Source of the DNA: Termitomyces sp. T153
Taxonomy: Eukaryota; Basidiomycota; Agaricomycetes; Agaricales; Lyophyllaceae
NCBI GenBank assembly: GCA_018296165.2
Contig: JACKQL020000045.1
Location: 124,001-188,000 of the forward strand
DNA length: 64,000 nt
Direction: 5' to 3'
Every line of letters begins with the position of its first letter. Within the stretch, counting starts at the first letter, position 1. Below are positions 43,136 to 55,350 of the stretch, piece after piece. The notes under the pieces are model-generated. The model saw only the letters and a program-made list of their open reading frames with translations. It had not been told where the DNA came from and did no database searches. The translations under genes were made by a program, and so were the position numbers.

Positions 43136-43505
43136 AGTCACCTTTAATATAATAAGGTACTTGGCAAATAACAAACTTGTCATGATCCTTGAGAGTACAT
43201 GGTGCAGCAAAGTTAATCAAAGCCAGAAACCTGAAACCAATGACAGTAATCATGATGATTGATAAAATGAGTAAAAGGTACATGGGAAATTGGCATTGGA
43301 TCAAGTTACAATTGTCAACTTGACTAATTGTAAAAAGGTTCTGAAGGCAAATTTTCTGGTGCGCAAGAACAACAGAGTTGATCACCAAACTATGGAGCTG
43401 TTTTGTAATATCTTTGCCTGCATTGAATTTGAAGACATCCAGGACAAAAGAATCCATGAAATTTGTATCAGTTGAGGGTGCTTGCATACTATATGGAGCT
43501 CTCAC
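43136..43505 (-). pseudogene. Chitin synthase fragment
   Basis: One uninterrupted frame: FVLDVFKFNAGKDITKQLHSL, VVLAHQKICLQNLFTI, CQFPMYLLLILSIIMITVIGF and LKDHDKFVICQVPYYIKGDSS. This is the segment just before the catalytic domain of large (class IV to V type) fungal chitin synthases, with a membrane helix followed by the conserved DKFVICQVPCYTEG signature (here PYYIKG). Chitin synthase polymerises GlcNAc for the cell wall. Only about 120 of more than 1000 residues are present and the sequence stops right after the signature, so this is a fragment. Confidence 0.72.
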
Positions 43506-43599
43506 AGCTGGTGGACTTGTGATGTAGTTGGTGACATTGTAGATGAGTCCATTGTAGATGCCAACAGAATGGCCCTAAACTGCCATGTTCCTGATTTCT

Positions 43600-44345
43600 T
43601 TAGGTGTGTACCAACAAAACCTCACCAGGCAGTATAACACCAATGCAGTCTAAATGCACTGTCTTCCACTGTCCATTGACTAATTGATCTACTGTCAAAA
43701 ATGTGCTCTTTAAGTGCAGATTGTTTAATGGGAAGATTAAACAATTGGTTAGATCACATAACAGAAAGTAACTTGCTCTGGGGTTGGCACCAACAAATTG
43801 AGCTGAAACTGTGTCACATGCATGGTATGGTGTGGTATTGACATCAACTAGAACATCACCAAACACATTTCCAATAGGTGCTGCATCAAAGACAATGTTG
43901 GCCTATTATGATCATATGTCAAACATTGTCACATAGGATGTTGGGATAAATCCAGAGATCAAAGAACATGAATGATCAAGGAGGAAAAACCTGTAATGAG
44001 ATGGCATCGGAAGTTTGATCTACTGGAGCAGGATCAGAGGCAGGGGCACCAGTTGTGCTATCTGCAAGGAAGGGAACAAGACTGGAGTACTTGTCAATGT
44101 AGGCTTCAAGAGTGACTGTTTTGTATATCAATTAAATAATACTCTGCATGACAATGAAAGATTTGGAGTCACATTGGCCAAAGATGTTGATGCAGCCTTG
44201 TATCTTTGCACACAGTACTCTTTTCAAGTCATGATATAATGACCATACATATTTGCTAGACCAGTGATGACAACATATGCATCAGGTCCAAGAACTCCTG
44301 ATGATATGAGTTTGGCACAAAGGACTTCCATGAATAATGGCCCAA
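43600..44345 (-). pseudogene. Neutral/alkaline ceramidase, C-terminal exons
   Basis: Three exons in order on the minus strand: SSGVLGPDAYVVITGLANMY and EYCVQRYKAASTIFG (44175-44345); TLEAYIDKYSSLVPFLAD and PAPVDQTSDAISLQ (about 44000-44112); VFDAAPIGNVFGDVLVDVNT, VSAQFVGANPR and FLTVDQLVNGQWKTV (43650-43912). Introns with GT-AG ends lie between them (about 44113-44170 and 43913-43999). Neutral ceramidase hydrolyses ceramide to sphingosine and fatty acid. The N-terminal catalytic half is absent and one Arg is a stop, so it is a 3' fragment. Introns are kept, so it is a DNA copy, not a retrocopy. Confidence 0.75.
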
Positions 44346-44428
44346 CAGATTGAAAAATTGATGTCAAGTGTTAGAAAGATGGAGAGAAAAGAAAAGATGA
44401 AAGTGGGTGAAGCAAAAATAAACACAAG

Positions 44429-44977
44429 TTGGAGACCTCTTATTTTGAAGAACAAAGTGCATCCATCAACCAGCCATTGTTGTCAGCTCACCTGGAAGAC
44501 CTTACTCAGACAGTGATTCTTTGCATATTGCAAATAAATGACTTACCAGGCATGATCAACATCACTAAAGTCCTCCTAGCATATGAGAGAAGAAGACATG
44601 ATAAGGCTGGCAAAACACATACCAATATTACCCACTTGAAGCATTTGACAGGCAAACTACCTCCTTGGGACACTGAAGAGGGGCTACACCAACAAGATGT
44701 ACACTGTCCTTGATATAAGTGGGCATTAATGCAGATTGCATTCCAGCTGAAGGAGAAGACAGCTGGGAAGATCATGCTTGATGAGATGGACTCTATGGCA
44801 AGTATTCATGTGAATGGTGTGGTACCCATGCCAGATGCAGATGCAGATGTTGGGAACCTGTGTTTGGCTAAGAACACATTGAGGATGCTGAATGATCAGA
44901 ACATTACTATAGTCAGCAATGACATTGGTGGGGGGAAGGACAATTGTCATTCTATATTTGGTTCACAACACTTTTGA
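44429..44977 (+). CDS. Hypothetical protein region
   Basis: Two consecutive plus-strand frames, with phrases GMINITKVLLAYERRRHDKA, THLKHLTGKLPPWD and then KEKTAGKIMLDEMDSMASIH, IVSNDIGGGKDNCHSIF. The composition looks coding and the two frames are separated by one stop, but I recognise no family. Confidence 0.3.
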
Positions 44978-45158
44978 GCAGCTACATAACTGCTGAGAGG
45001 CTTTGTCTCTGACAACAAATGCATGATTTTTCTTATTCTCCTACTGCTGATCTTGCTGAACAGTAGATACATCTATGGAGCAAGATGTGTGATAGTCCAA
45101 GACTCAAACAATAAGATTAGATGCCCCCCACAGCAGAGTAGCTGCATAACCAAGAAGG

Positions 45159-48100
45159 TCAATCCAATATAATAAAGTCCTTGTCCTTTGGTACCTTTAG
45201 GAGGTGAGTTGAGAGTTCTGGAATGTATGAAAGCTGTGAATGCTTGTAACCTTCAGGGAAAGGGAAAATACTTACTTGAGACAATGATACTACAACAGTG
45301 GCATCCATTCCCTCCCAAAATATGCAATGTTGGGTGATATGAGCCTCAACTTCATCAAGATGACAGACTTTGATAATCAAATCAAGTTCAGTACCCCAAA
45401 GTTTTGCTTTGAGATAGGGGAAATCACTGTAGGGGTCATGCTTGACAGAGATAGGTTTCAATGTACACCCAACCAGCAATGTACCTTGAAGCACCATATT
45501 GCAGTTATGTATGACATATTGATCAAATTCCATGATCCTATCAATGCAAAATGGAACATCAGAATTAATACAAAGGATCCCACTGTTGCCCTTGTTATGC
45601 TTTGAGGATGTAAATGATTGATTGTTGACAGTGGTGTAATCAAAGAACCTTGCATGCAAAGGGATTGGTGGTGTGTTAGGACCAAGGGCATGCCTGAAGG
45701 CAGTTCATAGAGACCCAGTGAGAGATTCCTGTTTGAGGTGGGATTTTATGTGTTCTCCAGGTTGTCATCATCCAAAGTCATGTCAAGATCCTGGACATCC
45801 AAGGGGTTTTGTGCTTGAGAAGGTACAAGTGACTTGAACATATCATAACATGCAAAAATTGGCTAAGGGCAACTTTCTTTTGTAAAAAAAGCCCAAAGAT
45901 TGGTCAAGCAATGCCAAAGACAAGATATTGTCTCTTCATATTCACCTAGAAGATCAATGGTAGGTATGAGCATCAACACAAGAATGATGAAGGTTAGAAC
46001 TTTACCCTCTTTATAATTTGTAGAGAAGCATTGCAGAATGCCAATTACACACTCATAAGGATAAGCCTACCACCCATGCACTGGGCCATACATTTGAAGG
46101 TATTCAGGTAAGTGAAGGGCATGTGATGGTTGGGATGACACTTGTACTCCAGAAACAAGTTTTTTTAGCTGCTTTCAATACTCTAGCATGTGAAACAAGT
46201 AGAGGTCAGCATGCTGAGATGATGTGACTCATGATGATGCAATCAGAATGGCAGTCAAGAGATGCATTGTGAGTTGAAGGAGCTCCTGCCAATGTTATAC
46301 TCCATCAGCCTCAGAGGTCAGATTGCTCCATAGACAAATCAAAGTAACTGGTAGGTATAGAGACCCCACAATGCACCACTGATCTGACTTGAATTTGCCA
46401 CAAGGAGGTGTTCCAAGTGCTGAGGGTGGTGATTGTACTCAGAATGGCTTGACCAACAATTCAATATCCTTCCAGAGTACCTCCATCTCTTTCTTTGTGA
46501 AGACTTTCCCATGTTGAAGCTCATAGGCATTATCAGTTGTGCAGACAGTATCTATTTGATTCTAATGCTAGATAAATCAATGTCTATCAGCTGGAGCAGG
46601 CTTCAAAGCAAGTCAATTGCTTACCCAGTCAAGCAGCTGCTCCACAACAAGGATCTTTGTAAGCAATTTGGATGGTTTTGGTAAGGATGGATCCTTCCCC
46701 TTTTCATCAACCATCATTGGAATACAGCCCACACCTTTGGCAACATATATTAACAATGCTAAGTAAGAAGTACTCCATTGTTTGACAAGTTGTTTTGTAC
46801 CAGTAAATTGAGTTTGTTCAAGTTCAAGAGGTGCTTCAATCCATGCAACAAGTTTGTGGAGACTGGACTTTTCTTGAGAATCTGTAGGATGAGGGTTGTG
46901 GGGAGATAATGGGATGTCCAACTGGATTGAATGTTTGTGTTGACTTGCAAGAGAAGGATTGTATCCAAAAATTCATTGGAAGTGCTCCTTTACTAATCCA
47001 AGAAATAAATTGTGCATGGGATCAATAACAAGGAAGCAAGCAGGTTTGTAATAGGGAAGACAAAGAAGTTCAGACCACCAAACACCAGACTTGTCAAAGG
47101 AGCTTTGTGCAGTGGCACTTGACAATGAAGTTTTGTATCTATCTGCAAGGTGACAACATTCTTCATTGGTTCAACGAATCCATGAATCAACATTGAAGTT
47201 GTCATATGTATGGTGAGTTCTGTTGCACCAAAATACAGAGCAAAAGTAGTGGTGACTGTGAGAGGAAAAACCACCAATTTTCTGTGCTGCAGGTAGGTCA
47301 CAAATTATTGCAATGAGGGCAGCTAAAACAAGTTGGCCAAACTCATATGTTGCTGTGCAGATGAAAAAAACCCCACTCCAGAATTCCAAAAAGGCATTGA
47401 TAATTGGTTACAAATATGGGTTAATGTGTGACTTTGATGGCTCTCCAGAGATAATCCCTCCAAGAAACATGTTCTCTAGTTGGTTCCACATGTCAATTAG
47501 AAGATTGAGGCATGAAAGAGAGCACTAATGGACACTTTCTTCTCTGCAGTCTTGTTCCCAAGAGGATGGAAAAAATCAACACTCAAGGCAAAAATGTATT
47601 GACCAGCATTCTTGCCTCCTGACACACTAAAGTGAGTAGTCCCATCTGTCCCCTTGAAATTGTGGATAACCAAACCTTGAAATATGTCCTTCAAGATTCC
47701 ATTGGGCACTTCAACATTCATACAATCCCAAGCACTGTTCATAGCATTTTCTATTCCAAGGCATGAGAGAAGGCTGGCAAGCCAATCTTTGAAATCATAG
47801 GCAATATAGGGTCTGATTGGGATGAAAATGATCTGACCTATCACAGTTTACTTACAGAGGAGAACACCTTCACATGCAGGGTGTCCATGTGTTTTGTGGG
47901 TGAAAACCTCTGGATAGACTGGAATACCATTGCATATTGTAGGCACATAAATTTTGTGACACTTGAGACAAGTTGTGTAGATTGTGTGCTTTCCTTTGAG
48001 GTTAAATTGGGGGGTTGCAGTCCAAATGTCCTGTGGAAAGTCACTGAGTATAGTTTGGAAATAGGGGAGACTTTGTATGTTTTGGAGGAATGACTATTTC

Positions 48101-48976
48101 CCCAGGTGGGATGAAACAAGGGCATTGACAAGTTCAATTGCCTTCAAGACAGTTGTTTCAATAATAAGACAACCCATCTTGAATAACCAGGAGGAACCTT
48201 GTTAAGGAAGATTCAGAGTGATAGCACAGGCAACAATCATGAGAATCATGAACTGTATTAGAGCTGGGGCACATTGGAGGTTGTTGTGAAAGTGATGAGC
48301 TGCCACAGTATCTTATTTGAGAGAAGTTTGGATTGATGTTCATTGGGTACTAACCAGTTTCATACTGTTGCTTTGCAATTGTGCTCCATCTAGCCTTGAT
48401 ATCATCCAGCTGTTGTAGAGAGTCTTGAATCACAGTCCTTACATCCTTATGGACTAACAAAAATGCTTGATCATGACTGCATTTTGTACAAAGGAGTTTG
48501 AGTTGGTCATGTTCATTACAAATTTGAGACCTAAAGTGATCAAGGGCCATGAAAATATCTTTAGAGCTGCATTCCAACATTGGTGTTCCAAGTTCAAGTT
48601 CCTCAATGTTTTGAATGAGATCCTGTATGCAATCCTCAATTTTCTCCATGTTCAGCTGTAATTGCTGACCAGGTATTACAGGAGTTGATGTTTGCAATTG
48701 TGGAAGTTTGACCTTTAACAAGGGCAGCAACAATCTCAGCTTCTTAGGACTGAATGTGAGCTGACTGGAGAGACTGTTGGATCCCATTTTGTCCAAGGTT
48801 TGTCCCTGCAAATTGTTGTGTAAGGTTCTCCAAGTGATTGTCCTCCAAAGCATTGTCCTCCTGATGTTGGTTCCAAATCCAGAGAGGGAGTTCAAGCCCT
48901 TTGCCATTGTTGGCCTTGCAGCAGTTATGGGACCTACATCAGCAGAGTTTCTGGAAGGGCATAGCAGGTGATGCAA
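45159..48976 (-). pseudogene. Tnp2-like transposase (CACTA-type), copy 1
   Basis: The N-terminal part (48350-48976) has no named domain and ends in coiled-coil-like LQQLDDIKARW. Then come the Tnp2 blocks: RPYIAYDFKDWLASLLS, SAWDCMNVEVPNGILKDIFQ and FALSVDFFHPLGNKTAEK (47497-47844); LVLAALIAIICDLPAAQKIG, SHHYFCSVFWC (47171-47340); FLVIDPMHNLFLGL (about 47000); VHGW and YPYE (about 46060); and the C-terminal ARFFDYTTVNNQSF, WGTELDLI, TVVVSLSQ domain (45159-45659). Tnp2-type enzymes cut and paste CACTA elements. Many stops and shifts; terminal inverted repeats were not found. Confidence 0.72.
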
Positions 48977-49934
48977 GTACTTATGAACAAGTTATGTATC
49001 TTTTACTATGCATGATCTTTGCAAGAGCCAAACCCCATTGGGAACAAATTTGATATTGCATTGCTCACATAACCCTCACATCTATCCTTTCTCCACAACA
49101 ATTATGATGCCACAATTGACAGAAAGCAGAAGGCTTACATATTACTAGTGTCTAGGTGCCAGGAGCAGTTCCCAATAATGCCCCAGTTACATTGTGACTC
49201 AGGCAGCATCAAAGATACTGTCCATCAATTGAAAGGAGAAGACTTTGATTGCAAGTGCATTCCTGTGCATGTTGTGAGTATCCAATAACAATTGCCCAAT
49301 AATCTACAACATATGTAGATATTCATCAGAATCTACTGGCTATCTGGGCTATAAGGCTTCTGCACAATACCAGTCCCCACACCCTCCTACATGCTCATCT
49401 TCCCAACCAACAGCTATGCCAACATTTGCACAGACCCCATTCTGAAACATTGCAATGGCTGACCAGCACAGTGTGGAAGACCTTGCTACCTTGAGGATAT
49501 CAATCATCCTGGTGTTGTCCATGCACAACAATTGACATGCTCAGCAACAATTGTTGACAATGACATGCTGATTGCATGTGACTCAAAAAGTTGTCCTCAA
49601 TTAAGTTGATCTTGAATTCAGCATCCACCTCCACCACATCTCTTGCTCACAAGATAGGTATGTATCTACAAAGTATATTCAGCTCTGATGGATTGTTCTC
49701 CACTGTGCAGGATCTCTTTTTCTCTGTCCAACATACAATGAGAGCAGACACAACCTCACCTTTGCAGAAGTGTTTCTTTCTTACATTGTGAATCTGCTTC
49801 AATATACTCTATCAAGACTCCTGAGCCTGTAACACTGGCCAAGTATCTCTTCAAATTCAGATTTCATGAGTATTTTACAATACATGTCTCTTTGAGATGT
49901 AACAAATTTTTGACATTTGTTTCTTTAGTCTTTC
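48977..49934. other. Unassigned sequence left of A-III
   Basis: A plus-strand stretch near 49130-49290 reads YILLVSRCQEQFPIMPQLHC and GEDFDCKCIPVHV, possibly coding, but too short to assign. Nothing else recognised. Confidence 0.25.
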
Positions 49935-50303
49935 TGTAAGAGCAACCTCCAGAGCAGTGAATTGGAGTCATGCAGCTAGCAGAGGGGAATCCACAGTATA
50001 TTAGTGGAGTAGACAATGGTACAATCAGTAACTAATTACCTAGCAGAGGGGAATCCAAAGAGAACAAGTCTAAGGATCCCCACTGCTTAGCACAGCACAT
50101 CAGTGGGCAGTGGAGGCATAGGAACTACTGTACAGGTGACTGGAGCTAGTCCTCACCCTAGGGCAATGGTTGCTGAGGCAATGCAGAGGACTCTGCAGTT
50201 CTCCAGAAATCTCCAGGGTTTTGGAAAGAGCCCCAGAGACATTGAACAAGCTGCAGAGGTGCTGGAACTAGTCATGGAGGTTGGAAATGGAAGTCCCCTG
50301 ACA
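49935..50303 (-). repeat. 3' LTR of A-III
   Basis: 369 bp, TGTAAGAGC to CCCTGACA, followed by reverse tract at 50304-50315. Contains AGAACAAGTCT at 50061-50071, the complement of the start segment. Confidence 0.88.
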
Positions 50304-50384
50304 TCACCCCCCTCTAGTGTGTGGCATCTTGATGTGCAGAGTAGAAGAAGTCCCTGATTGCTCAGTCCACTGGCAAGATAGGAT

Positions 50385-51110
50385 TCAAGAAAGAATGGGG
50401 AGAACTGGGTGGATATGTAAACATGGTTGTTGTACTGAAATTTGGCATTATGGAGGAGTTCATCCCAGTCATCCTGGCACTTGTTGCAGAAGACATGGAG
50501 ATACTGCTCCAACTCCTGGTTTACATGTTCTGTCTGGCTGTTGGACTGTGTGTGGTAGGCAGTAGTGGTGTGGAGCTTCACTCCAAGCAGTCAGTAGAGC
50601 TCCCAGGTGAACTCTGCCACAAATTGTGGTCCCCAGTCCAAGATGTAGGCGTTGGAGAGGCCATAAAGCTTCCAGACATTCCTCCAATACAGCTTTGTGG
50701 TGCCCATGGCAGAGCAGGTGGTGTGAGTTGGAATGAAGTGCACTCTCTTGCTATACAGGTCTACTACCACCATGATCACATTGTAACTATGGGCATTGGA
50801 GAGCTCTACAATGAAGTCTACAGATGCTATGCTCCATTGTTCTACAAGCACTGGTAGTGGGTGTAACTGTCCATAGGAGAGTCAGTGTTGGGGCTTAGTC
50901 TGGAGGCAGAGATCACAGGTACTAGTGTAGGACTCAATATACCAGGACATCTGGGGCCACCAGTAGTTCCATAATACTAGCTCCAGTATCTTCCATTGCC
51001 CAGAGTGCACTGTGATGCAGGAGTTGTGGTGTTGCTCCACAATCCTCCAATGGAGCTCCAGAATGCTGGGAATGTAGATATGGTCTCAAAAGGTCAAGAT
51101 TTCATCTCAG
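50385..51110 (-). pseudogene. Integrase of A-III (C-terminus deleted)
   Basis: Zinc-binding end near 50880-50930 (CDLCLQTK type, with codons for CDL). Core at 50591-50851: first aspartate in SVDFIVEL, second in ILDWGPQFVAEF (the usual Arg is Trp), and at 50390-50581 the glutamate in QTEHVNQELE with following WDELLHNAKFQYNN. The D,D,E residues are all readable. Reading frame shifts near 50585. The sequence then jumps to 3' noncoding, so integrase C-terminus and chromodomain are absent. Confidence 0.85.
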
Positions 51111-51199
51111 AAGGCCCATTTGTCAGCGCAGACTGCCTTGACACCAGTAGTATGCCCTGACTTCAGTGTTTAAGCAGCCTGCACCACAAGCTCCTCCTG

Positions 51200-52701
51200 C
51201 TAACTGTCCCAATTACCCTGTAATATGTCCCAGAGAATGTCTGCCTCTACTCTGGTGATGGCAAGACCCTCCATGGCTCTAATTGCAAACAATTCAGAGA
51301 AGAGGAGCACAATGTTGCTATTATCCCCTTCCCCCATGCCATGGTCCACTCTCCAGGATAGGGTGTCTGGCTTTCCCATGCTCCAGCCAGGCTTGTAATG
51401 CAAGGAGAAGTCAAAGTTGGCAAGGTAGAGGGACTACTGGGCCTATCAGTAGTTGAGCTTCTTGGCCATCCAGAAGTATTCGAGGTTCTTGTGATTGGTC
51501 CAGACCTCAAACTTATGCTGCACACCTTCCAGGAAGTACTGCCACTCCTTGAACAACTAGATGATGGCCAGCATCTGCTTGTCATGGATCTTGTAGTTCC
51601 ACTTCACTACATTCAAGCTCTTGGAGTAAAAGGCCACCAGATGCCACTTTCCATCCTCCAGAAATTGCTGCAAGTAAGAGCTGTCAGCCTCTATGTGGAA
51701 GGAAGAGTTGCTGTCCAGAAATAGGAGAATGGGCCCAGAGGTCACAGGCTGCTTGAGAGTGTCAAAGGCCATCTGCTCTAGAGGTCCCCAGCTCCATGTA
51801 ACATCTTTCTCCCTGTTAGATTGAACAGCAGGCAGGCATAGTGCAAGAAGTCCTGAAGGAACCTCTGGTAGAAGTTTGCAAAACCAAGGAACACCTGCAC
51901 TTCCCTCTTATTCTTGGGCTCCTCCACCACACCTGCTATCTTTACTGGGTCCATCTCTGCACTTCCATGCAAGATGATCAGGCCAAGGTACTTGATCTGG
52001 ATTTGTTCAAACTCACACTTCTCTGGCTTGAGGTAGAGCTGGTGCTGGCAGAGTTGTTCCAGGACAAGGCAAGTGATTCTATGGTCTATATCCAGCATTT
52101 TGGTGTAGATGAAGATGTCATTGAGGTACATGCATACTATGCTTTCCACTATGAGGTCCTGGAAGATGTTGTTCATCATGGTCTGGAAGGTGGCCAGGCT
52201 GTTGGTGAGACTAAAGAACATAATGAGCAGCTTGAACAATCCCCAGTTGGTCTGGAAGGCAGCCTTCCACTCATCTTCTTCCTGAATGTGCATGTTGTTG
52301 TGACTCCACCAGACATTCAGTTTAGTGAAGTATCACACACTCCAGAGGTTGTTAATGAGCTTGGAGATGAGGGGGAGAGGGTAACAGTTCTTCACCATCA
52401 TAGCATTGAGTATCCAATAGTCCTATACTAGTTAGAGGGAGCCATCTTTTTTTTTGATGAAAAAGACTGGAGAAGCCATTGGAGACTTGAACAGACAGAT
52501 ATGACCGGAGTCCAAGTTCTCCTGCAGGAATGCATTGAGCTTGTCCTGCTCCTCAGGTGCAAGTGGGTAGACCTTATAGCTGGAGGGTGTGGAGTCTGGC
52601 AGCAGTTCAATGGTGTGGTCCCACCTCTTGCACTTCAGAAGCAAGTCAAAGGAGGCTTTGGAGAATGCATCCTCAAATGCATGCAGGTAGGGGGGTACCA
52701 C
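51200..52701 (-). pseudogene. Reverse transcriptase and RNase H of A-III
   Basis: RT fingers at 52432-52701 (FSKASFDLLLKCKRWDHTIEL, PLAPEEQDKLNAFL, SPMASPVFFIKKKDGSL). Palm at 51778-52293: EEDEWKAAFQTNWGLFKLL and CMYLNDIFIY, where the YxDD signature reads YLND, a D-to-N change expected from G-to-A mutation. The connection and thumb follow (CEFEQIQIKYLGLII, QVFLGFANFYQRFL). RNase H at 51200-51772 has FHIEADSS, VAFYSKSLNVVKWNY and the end GKPDTLSWRVDHG. This is the only RT in the window that can be read nearly end to end. Confidence 0.88.
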
Positions 52702-52749
52702 ATCCTGGAACTCTCAAGGCACAGCATTGGCAACAAAGGCCTGGGCCAG

Positions 52750-53488
52750 CTTCTAGGACATAGTCTGGCTAGCCCTGATCTCCACAATGGAGGGCAGCAG
52801 GTGGACAGTAGTAACATAGATCTGGTCCCCCACCTCTACTGCTTTGTCTAGAAGCTCCAGCTCATATATGCCACCAAGCTCCCCTCCACACTCCTCCTCC
52901 AGGGCTCCACTATTGCTCCAATTGTTCTTATAGAGGGCTTCTCTACAAGGGAACACTAGAGGCGGGGGATCTAGGAGGTCTAGATCTGCAAAGGAGAGAG
53001 GGCCAGCACAACATGCACAGATGGCTGCATGCTCCCAAACTTTGGTCTAACACTCTGCCCTATCCTCCACAGTGCAGGTGGAGCAATTCCTGGGGCACCT
53101 GCTCATGGTAACCTCTCCTTTGGTCCAATTGGGGTTATGCTCTTGGAGCTATGTGAATCCAAAGAATCATGTCTTGCCTTCCCAAGCTGGTGATGGCAAA
53201 TATGACATGCTCCACATGATTCCAATAACAGAGAACCAGGTTGACCATGGAGTTAATAGCGCTGGCTTTGTTGGGTGTTCTGTCAATGTTGTAGACAGGA
53301 ATGGGCTTGGGGAGGGGCTGCGTAATCAGGCCGTGGCATTTGACAAACTCTAAATCTAGTCCTGTTGCTCTGCTGTCTAGGAGAGCCATGACTCTGCAAG
53401 TCTGCTGAGTGTCTGTCATCTTAATCTCCACATTAAGGCATAGGGAGTGGGCAGAAAAGCTAGAGACTATCATGTACTGTTGGGGCAT
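52750..53488 (-). pseudogene. Aspartic protease of A-III
   Basis: The frame at 53135-53488 has VEIKMTDTQQTCRVMALLDS, where the catalytic DSG reads DSR, then ATGLDLEFV and the flap-side sequence to GRQDMILWIH. Downstream frames to 52750 link to RT. The G-to-R change in the active-site triad would by itself inactivate the enzyme. Confidence 0.72.
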
Positions 53489-53706
53489 TCAACATACCCA
53501 AGCAGGGCCACACCAACGGATCTTCAGAGGTGTTGAGGAGCTTGGTGGGGGCTCTGGAGTTAGTGTTTGTACATCTGGAGGGGAGCTTTGAGATTTTTCT
53601 GTCTCAGAATGAAGGGCATCAGAAAAGGAAGTTTCATTTTCTATCAACAAACAAGAGAACCTGTTAGCACCTAGTGACAGAGGCATACACCTCATCTGTC
53701 ACTTGA

Positions 53707-55260
53707 CTAAAAATCCCCCTCCAGCTCCAGAAGTGAGGTGCATGCACCAATCTCCTTTGGGGTCAACTCTGGCATAGGCTTGTCCAGTAACAGAGCTCTA
53801 GCAGCATCTTTTGCAGCCAAGAGCTGCAGGAGAGGTTCCTCCTGCTCTGCCATGGAAAGGTAGTATACCTCCAGGCCCAGGAGACAGTGCCATGCAAAGT
53901 GCCCAGGCTTCTTGCATCTCCAGCACAGTAGCAGAGCAGTGCAGAGTTGTTGGGCAGCATCCACATCTATAGAGATCCCTGGCAGCAGAGAATGCACTGT
54001 GGGGGCAGCCAGAGTAAGGGCTGGCATTGAGTGAGCAGGTGCAGGGTGGTGGAAGTTGCTGACCAGAGTGGGGCACAGTGTGGAATGGGGGTGGTGGAGC
54101 TCCCTCTGAATCTCCATGAGTTGCCATTGGTCCTGAGCCACCTTGTACCACAATGCAATCTCCTCATCACTGGGGCAACCCTGCACCAGATTGTCAATGC
54201 ATTCCACCAGCATGGGGTGCAGGCCATCCCTGTAAGGGTGACCTCTAGAGTGGTGGATTAGAGTCATGCAGCTAGCTGAGGGGAATTCACAGTATATTAG
54301 CAGAGTAGACAATGGTACAATCAGTAACTAATTACCTAGCATAAGGGAATCCAAAGAGCTCAAGTCTAAGGATCTCCACTGCTCAGCATGGCACATCAGT
54401 GGGCAGCAGAGGTGTAGGAACTACTGTACAGATGACTGGAGCTGCTCTTAACCCTAGGGCAATGGTTGCTGAGGTAATACAGAGAGCTGCAGAGGTGCTG
54501 GAACCAGTCACAGAGGTTAGAAATGGAAGTCCCCTGACAATCCCAGAAGATGAGGCATAGTTGGAGGCTGTCAGAATAGGCAGCCTGTTTGACCAGAGCC
54601 CAGAACAAGTTGATGTACTCATTCAATGTATGCTTTCCTTGTCTGTACTGTTCCCTATTGCACAGCATTAGTGCCGCCATCTTGGTGGGGTCTAACAGGA
54701 AGAACTCCATGCGGGAGTCCTTCTCAAAGGCAGCCCAGTCAGGAAAGCTTTCCACACCTCCAGGATGGCAAAAAACTTGCAGCGCATAGGTAGAGGCCTG
54801 TCCAGTCTTCATGTATGACAGCACCCAGGCTATTTTCAATGTGTTGGAGTCAAACATATCCCTGCTAAGGTGGATGTAGGTGAGGCAAGACTGTAGAAAC
54901 TGCTTCTCACCAGAGTGGGCACTGTTGTATGTATTTGGTAGTGCCAGACATGGGATCTGTGGCCATAGGGTCACTAGAGCTGCAGGGACAGGTGTGGTAG
55001 CAGGCAGGGCTGGTTCCACAGCTGCAGGAGGATCAGAGTTAGGATTTAGGCATTTGGGCAACACCTGGAGGGATTGGGAGATAAAATCTGTTGTCTGATG
55101 GAGGGTAGAGAGTTTGATCATATGGTGTGTGAGAGATGATTGTGTTAGTTGCACCTGGGTTTCTAAGTGGAGCAAGCAAGCCCAGGCTTTGTCCTGTGGG
55201 GCTGGGGCCACCACAGGTGTGTCTGGGTTGGCAAGCTGAGACATTGAACTCCAAGGTGTT
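53707..55260 (-). pseudogene. Gag of A-III, split by a solo LTR
   Basis: N-terminal and capsid part at 54545-55244 (MSQLANPDTPVVAPAPQDK, FLQSCLTYIHLSRDMF, SYMKTGQASTYALQVFC, EFFLLDPTKMAALMLCNREQ, YRQGKHTLNEYINLFWALVKQ). After the 309-bp insertion the C-terminal part is at 53707-54230, with nucleocapsid knuckle CWRCKKPGHFAWHC at 53884-53925 (CX2CX4HX4C, intact) and the end SLLELEGDF. Gag packages element RNA. Apart from the insertion, this gag has few stops. Confidence 0.87.
54231..54539 (-). repeat. Solo family A LTR inserted in A-III gag
   Basis: 309 bp with perfect target duplication ATCCC (54226-54230, 54540-54544). It shares with the 5' LTR of A-III (also 309 bp) the absence of about 60 bp near the TATTAC/CAGAG position, so they belong to one sub-lineage. 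Confidence 0.92.
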
Positions 55261-55337
55261 TATTTCTGGTGGGGAAGCAATGGGTAGCAGCTTGGAAGTT
55301 CCTTGCAGCTATGAGGGGCTCCCAGACCAGTTTTAGG

Positions 55338-55350
55338 AGACTTGTTCTGC
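55338..55350 (-). promoter_or_regulatory. Self-primer binding site of A-III
   Basis: Plus strand AGACTTGTTCT at 55338-55348, two bases inside the 5' LTR; the element strand AGAACAAGTCT is the exact 11-nt complement of AGACTTGTTCT in family A LTRs (complement at 50061-50071). Confidence 0.62.
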
